From an uncultured Bacteriovorax sp. (lineage in GTDB: Bacteria; Bdellovibrionota; Bacteriovoracia; Bacteriovoracales; Bacteriovoracaceae), in assembly GCA_946480715.1 (NCBI GenBank), contig CAMLKK010000012.1, forward strand, positions 1 through 64,000: a DNA stretch of 64,000 nt, given 5' to 3'. The notes under the pieces were generated by a model. It searched no databases and was not told the DNA's origin. It was given only the letters and a program-made list of their open reading frames with translations. Positions 60,668 through 64,000 of the stretch are shown piece after piece (positions within the stretch are counted from its first letter, which is position 1; the number at the start of each line of letters is the position of its first letter). The position numbers and the translations under genes are program-made.

Positions 60668-62095
60668 CTAAGCAAAAGATTTCGGTTCACGTAATGTGAA
60701 GTAAAAAGTTGCCCCTTTTCCAGGAGTTGACTCGGCCCAAACGTCGCCTTCATGCAAAGTTATTATTCTTTTTACCATGGCCAGTCCAACACCCGTTCCA
60801 GGGAATTCATTCTGTTTATGAAGCCTTTGGAAAGGTTTGTAGAGCTGATGTGCGAGGGCCATATTAAAACCAACGCCATTGTCTTTCACGTAATAGGCCT
60901 TTCTCCCCTCGCTTTCTACTGTTCCAAATTTGATAATCGCATGGTCAGTATGAGAGGTGAATTTACAAGCGTTGCTTAAAAGATTGTTTAAAACAATATC
61001 TAATAGATGAGCATCACCGTTTGCTACGATATTCGGTTCGATATCAAACTGAAAATCTCGTTCTGGATTTTGGTCCTTCATCCTTTGAGCTACGGTTTCA
61101 ACTTGCTCCGACAAATTGATCATACTTTTTGAAACTTCTGCGCGTGAAATTTGAGAAAGTTTAAGCATATCATCAATAAGATCTCCCATTCGCTGAGCTT
61201 CATTCCTCACACGATCGAGATACCCTCTAGCTTCTTCATTGAGTTGATGTCCGTAATCTTCCAGTAAAATAAAACTCCATCCATCAATACTTCTCAGAGG
61301 AGCTCTCAAATCATGAGAGATTGAATACGAGAAAGCTTCCAGTTCTTTGTAGGCCAATTCAAGTTTGGCCGTTTTTTGCGACATTTCTTCTTTTGTTTTT
61401 TCTAATTCAATTACATGTTTACTCATTTTTCTGGTCTTGGCTTCAGATCGAATAAACCAGCCAAGTGTGATCGTGAGTGAAGTTATGAAGAGAAATGCAA
61501 GACCTATCAAAATGATGACCGAATTTATGATTTTTTGTTCACTCGCACTTTCTGTTTTTACAATCTCTTTTTTTGCGATAGCAACGACTTCACCAATCTT
61601 TGAATAATGAAATTCATAAGCGCTTTTCAAAGTTGTTTCTGCAATTCGATTTGCTTCTTTGTAATTATTTTTTGCAATTGCCGGAATAAATTGATTATCC
61701 ACAAGAAAAAAGAAATTTTTAGCTGGCACATAAGTTTCAGCAAGAAGCTTTCTTAGATTTTGATCATCTATGTTTTCTTGCCAGTTTTCATAACGTTTTT
61801 CATAATCGTTTTTTAGCGATTCTAAACGTTTACTCAATAATGCATTCTTTTTAGGATCTTTTTCCTGAAGCATTTCGAGAGCTGTTGAATAAGACTCAAT
61901 AATAAAAAGTGGTGGAGGAAGAACATCTGCAATAATGTCTTTCTTTTGGGTAATTTGATTATAGAGCGGGCCATTTACCGAAATATTACGAATTTGCGAC
62001 GAGGCAAAAAAACTTAGGGCCACAAATATCAGAACAATAATCCCCAGAAGAACAGAAAGAACTTGAGTGACTGTATATCGATGCAACAACGCCAT
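60668..62095 (-). CDS. Membrane sensor histidine kinase
   Basis: 475 aa. TM1 (about 13-33), a ~155-residue sensor region (IRNISVNGPLYNQITQKKDIIADVLPPPLFIIESY, a block seen in related kinases and chemoreceptors), TM2 (about 189-213), coiled coil (220-250), HisKA with His261 in SYSISHDLRAP, and HATPase: N-box NNLLSNACKFT, DNGVGFNM and GTGVGLAMVKRI. No PAS or HAMP. It would phosphorylate one or more regulators in the cluster; nine bp from the upstream gene. Confidence 0.93.
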   Translation of the reverse strand: MALLHRYTVTQVLSVLLGIIVLIFVALSFFASSQIRNISVNGPLYNQITQKKDIIADVLPPPLFIIESYSTALEMLQEKDPKKNALLSKRLESLKNDYEKRYENWQENIDDQNLRKLLAETYVPAKNFFFLVDNQFIPAIAKNNYKEANRIAETTLKSAYEFHYSKIGEVVAIAKKEIVKTESASEQKIINSVIILIGLAFLFITSLTITLGWFIRSEAKTRKMSKHVIELEKTKEEMSQKTAKLELAYKELEAFSYSISHDLRAPLRSIDGWSFILLEDYGHQLNEEARGYLDRVRNEAQRMGDLIDDMLKLSQISRAEVSKSMINLSEQVETVAQRMKDQNPERDFQFDIEPNIVANGDAHLLDIVLNNLLSNACKFTSHTDHAIIKFGTVESEGRKAYYVKDNGVGFNMALAHQLYKPFQRLHKQNEFPGTGVGLAMVKRIITLHEGDVWAESTPGKGATFYFTLREPKSFA

Positions 62096-62103
62096 AAAAT
62101 TCC

Positions 62104-63546
62104 TTAGCCGGGACTATTAAAAGAAATATAGAGCGAATAGAGATTACCTGCATAGTTTTCACTAAACTCTGCACCTATCAATTGTGCAATTTTATTAACG
62201 CGCGAAATATCAGTCCGAAATGGATTGATCGCACAATTTATAGTTGCACTGATAATCTTTTTATCGTGATCATTGCGTGTCTTAAATGTAACTTCACATT
62301 TTGTATGAGATTCAAACTCAATAATTTGGAATTGCTGATAAAGAGAGCGAACAAGACATTTAAATATATTCTTGTCAGTTATGATCCATTCTTTCGGATC
62401 CATCTCATTTATAAAACATAACTCTTTTTTATAATTCATATTTTTTTTAAGAAAATCTATTTCGTCCATGATTGTTTTTTCGATTGAAAATCGATCGATC
62501 GAAAATTCAATAATTGGTTGCCATTGAATAGGACAAGAAAAAATAAAAATCTTACGGTCTACGTGACTTGCAAAACAATGATTATTAATCCACTGATAGC
62601 CGTGTTTCGCCGTAATATATCGAAGATCAACCTGAATATTTACCGCTTTATCCTGAATGATTTTTTGTTTAATGAAGAGAAAATGTTTCAAATCCTCAGG
62701 GTGAATCATTTCTTCAATCGGGCGTGTATTTAATTCGAATTCGTTAAAACCTATTAGGTGAGCGAATCCTTGATTGACGTAAGAATGGGGGCTATCGAGA
62801 TCGAGCACTTGAAAGCCACTTTTGAAACTATTAAAATTTTCGATTTGAAATGAGTCGCTCTCTTTGACTGCACTAAACTTTTTTGTAAATAAATCATCTA
62901 CACTTATGTGAAAATACTTTGTAAGTTTAAAGGCCTGTTGAATACTGATCATTGAATCTTTATTCAACCAGTCTGAAATCGTTTGTTTCGATATGTTTGT
63001 ATCGCGTGAGAGTTGGCTTTGTTTGATGTTATTAGCTTCAAGCAGATATTCTAAATTTGATTTGAAAAAACTAGTAGTCACTTCGCCGAATGAAGACATC
63101 CGGGCAGCTTCCAGGACTTTTTCCTGCTCTGCTTTTATAAGAGCTTCTTCTTTGATTCGCTCCCTTCGTTCTTCAGCATCTTTTAATTCATGTTCAACAA
63201 TCGCAGGGATTTTCTGCAGATTGCTTTTCATGACATAGTTTTGAGCACCCGCTTTAATCATTTCTACGGCAGCTTCTTCCCCGATAGCACCTGAAATGAG
63301 AATGAAAGGAATATCTAACTTATGCTCTTTGAATATTTTTAAAGCTGTGACTGCATTCAATTCGGGCAACGAATAATCAGAACAGACTAAATCCCAATTG
63401 GGATCTTTAAGTGCATTCGTTAACTCATCTTTAGTTTCAACTCTAAGTGAATTAATTTGATAATTAGCTTTTTCTAAATGACGGATGAGAAGTTCAGCAT
63501 CACTTCTGTTGTCTTCGATGAGCAGAATTTTTAGTTTGCGTTTCAA
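62104..63546 (-). CDS. Chimeric response regulator: receiver - XRE HTH - PAS - decayed HATPase
   Basis: 480 aa. Receiver (1-120): LIEDNRSD, phospho-acceptor Asp57 (VCSDYSLP), Thr/Ser at ISGA and Lys107. A charged helix (120-150) ending AARMSSFGEV, as in kinases just before the His box, leads instead into an XRE-type helix-turn-helix (about 163-222: QSQLSRDTNISKQTISDWLNKD). A PAS_3 fold follows (about 240-335). The last 130 residues resemble a HATPase without the ATP-binding boxes, keeping only the final ISRVNKIAQLIGAEFSENYAG-like strand-helix. Starts with TTG (63546), 3 bp after the upstream stop. Confidence 0.82.
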   Translation of the reverse strand: MKRKLKILLIEDNRSDAELLIRHLEKANYQINSLRVETKDELTNALKDPNWDLVCSDYSLPELNAVTALKIFKEHKLDIPFILISGAIGEEAAVEMIKAGAQNYVMKSNLQKIPAIVEHELKDAEERRERIKEEALIKAEQEKVLEAARMSSFGEVTTSFFKSNLEYLLEANNIKQSQLSRDTNISKQTISDWLNKDSMISIQQAFKLTKYFHISVDDLFTKKFSAVKESDSFQIENFNSFKSGFQVLDLDSPHSYVNQGFAHLIGFNEFELNTRPIEEMIHPEDLKHFLFIKQKIIQDKAVNIQVDLRYITAKHGYQWINNHCFASHVDRKIFIFSCPIQWQPIIEFSIDRFSIEKTIMDEIDFLKKNMNYKKELCFINEMDPKEWIITDKNIFKCLVRSLYQQFQIIEFESHTKCEVTFKTRNDHDKKIISATINCAINPFRTDISRVNKIAQLIGAEFSENYAGNLYSLYISFNSPG

Positions 63547-63549
63547 ACA

Positions 63550-63999
63550 TTAGTCCAAAACAGGAGGTTCATTTAAAATGAGCCAATACATTCCAAGCTG
63601 CTTAATGACATCAGCAAATTTATGAAAATCAACTGGCTTGCGAATATAACTATTAATTCCCAGGTCATACCCCGCTGCAATGTCTTGCTCTTCTTTCGAA
63701 GAAGTAAGAATAACAACAAGGAGTCTTTTAGTGAGTTTGTTTTCGCGAATTTTTTTGAGAACTTCAAGTCCACCGAGTCCAGGCATTTTAAGATCGAGGA
63801 GAATGAGCGCAGGCATTTCTTCGCTATTTCTTCCGGCGTAAGGGCCTTCACAGAAGAGATAATTTAAAGCTTCTTCACCGTCTTCAACGACAACTAAAGG
63901 ATTGAGGATGTTAGATTTTTCAAAAGCACGTTTAGTTAATCCAATATCACTGGGATTATCCTCTACTAATAAAATGCAAGAGAGTTTTTTTTCAGACAT
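63550..63999 (-). CDS. CheY/Rcp1-like single-domain response regulator
   Basis: 149 aa receiver of the Rcp1 group, usual partners of kinases such as phytochromes: LVEDNPSD, VVEDGEEALNYL, phospho-acceptor Asp69 in LILLDLKMPGLGG, TSS and Lys in RKPVDF. No output domain. The ATG at 63999 is at the window edge, so its own upstream region and any earlier gene are unseen. First visible gene of a run of three (63999 to 60668) on the minus strand. Confidence 0.93.
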   Translation of the reverse strand: MSEKKLSCILLVEDNPSDIGLTKRAFEKSNILNPLVVVEDGEEALNYLFCEGPYAGRNSEEMPALILLDLKMPGLGGLEVLKKIRENKLTKRLLVVILTSSKEEQDIAAGYDLGINSYIRKPVDFHKFADVIKQLGMYWLILNEPPVLD

Positions 64000-64000
64000 G

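Noticed and set aside
1..64000. CRISPR array or insertion sequence
   Set aside because: No regularly spaced direct repeats and no transposase reading frame or terminal inverted repeats were seen.

Overview
This window is AT-rich, densely packed bacterial chromosome from what looks like a diderm (TolC/RND efflux, MipA/OmpV-type outer-membrane protein, many cleavable signal peptides, a lipoprotein). The mix of many exported proteins of unknown function, peptidases, hydrolases and two-component proteins fits a Bdellovibrionota-like (Bacteriovorax-type) organism. That placement is inference from gene content; there is no rRNA or other marker to fix it. I see no CRISPR array, insertion sequence or prophage. 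No gene-free stretch exceeds about 300 bases.

Layout. 1-4.2 kb: galE (cut by the left edge), an unknown exported protein, a PHB-depolymerase-like esterase. 4.3-9.4 kb: sulfate activation operon cysD-cysNC plus a YdhS-like flavoprotein, converging on a nucleotidyltransferase-like gene. 9.4-18.2 kb: exported hydrolase, exported Ppx/GppA-like protein, membrane protein with an NTF2-like partner, LTA-synthase-like sulfatase-fold enzyme, di-heme cytochrome c peroxidase, agmatinase-family enzyme with a periplasmic binding-like protein. 18.2-27.3 kb: small membrane protein, lipoprotein, MscS channel, M14 carboxypeptidase, and a TolC-RND-YkgJ operon with no adaptor gene. 27.4-31.9 kb: complete nucleoside-type (BMP family) ABC importer. 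31.9-36.8 kb: XRE regulator with its own operator-promoter, an SDR-TldD-TldE operon, and an exported protein with a strong terminator. 36.9-46.8 kb: mostly exported or membrane proteins of unknown role, plus methylglyoxal synthase, ferredoxin-MBL hydrolase, cupredoxin, carbonic anhydrase. 46.9-56 kb: stress and regulation genes, including an ECF41 sigma factor divergent from its carboxymuconolactone decarboxylase (CMD) partner, HPF, RlmF, an LRR protein, LysR with cupin/CMD, MerR with GFA, and an ORF6N gene. 56.1-59.4 kb: tRNA-Arg(TCG) followed by a very large GC-rich hairpin, SodC with a cysteine-peptidase-like partner, an RlmI-like methyltransferase, OsmC. 59.5-64 kb: a five-gene two-component cluster on the minus strand.

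The most interesting signals are: (i) a response regulator in the signalling cluster that fuses receiver, XRE-type HTH, PAS and a decayed HATPase-like tail, beside an OmpR-type regulator that lacks its phospho-acceptor; (ii) the ~130-nt inverted-repeat element abutting the tRNA-Arg 3' end; (iii) three divergent or autoregulated promoters readable from the bases (twin ECF41 promoters TGTCACG-N16-CGTC, a MerR promoter with a 20-bp spacer and dyad, an XRE operator inside its own promoter); and (iv) extreme compaction of convergent genes, with 15 of 19 tail-to-tail pairs abutting within 4 bp or overlapping.
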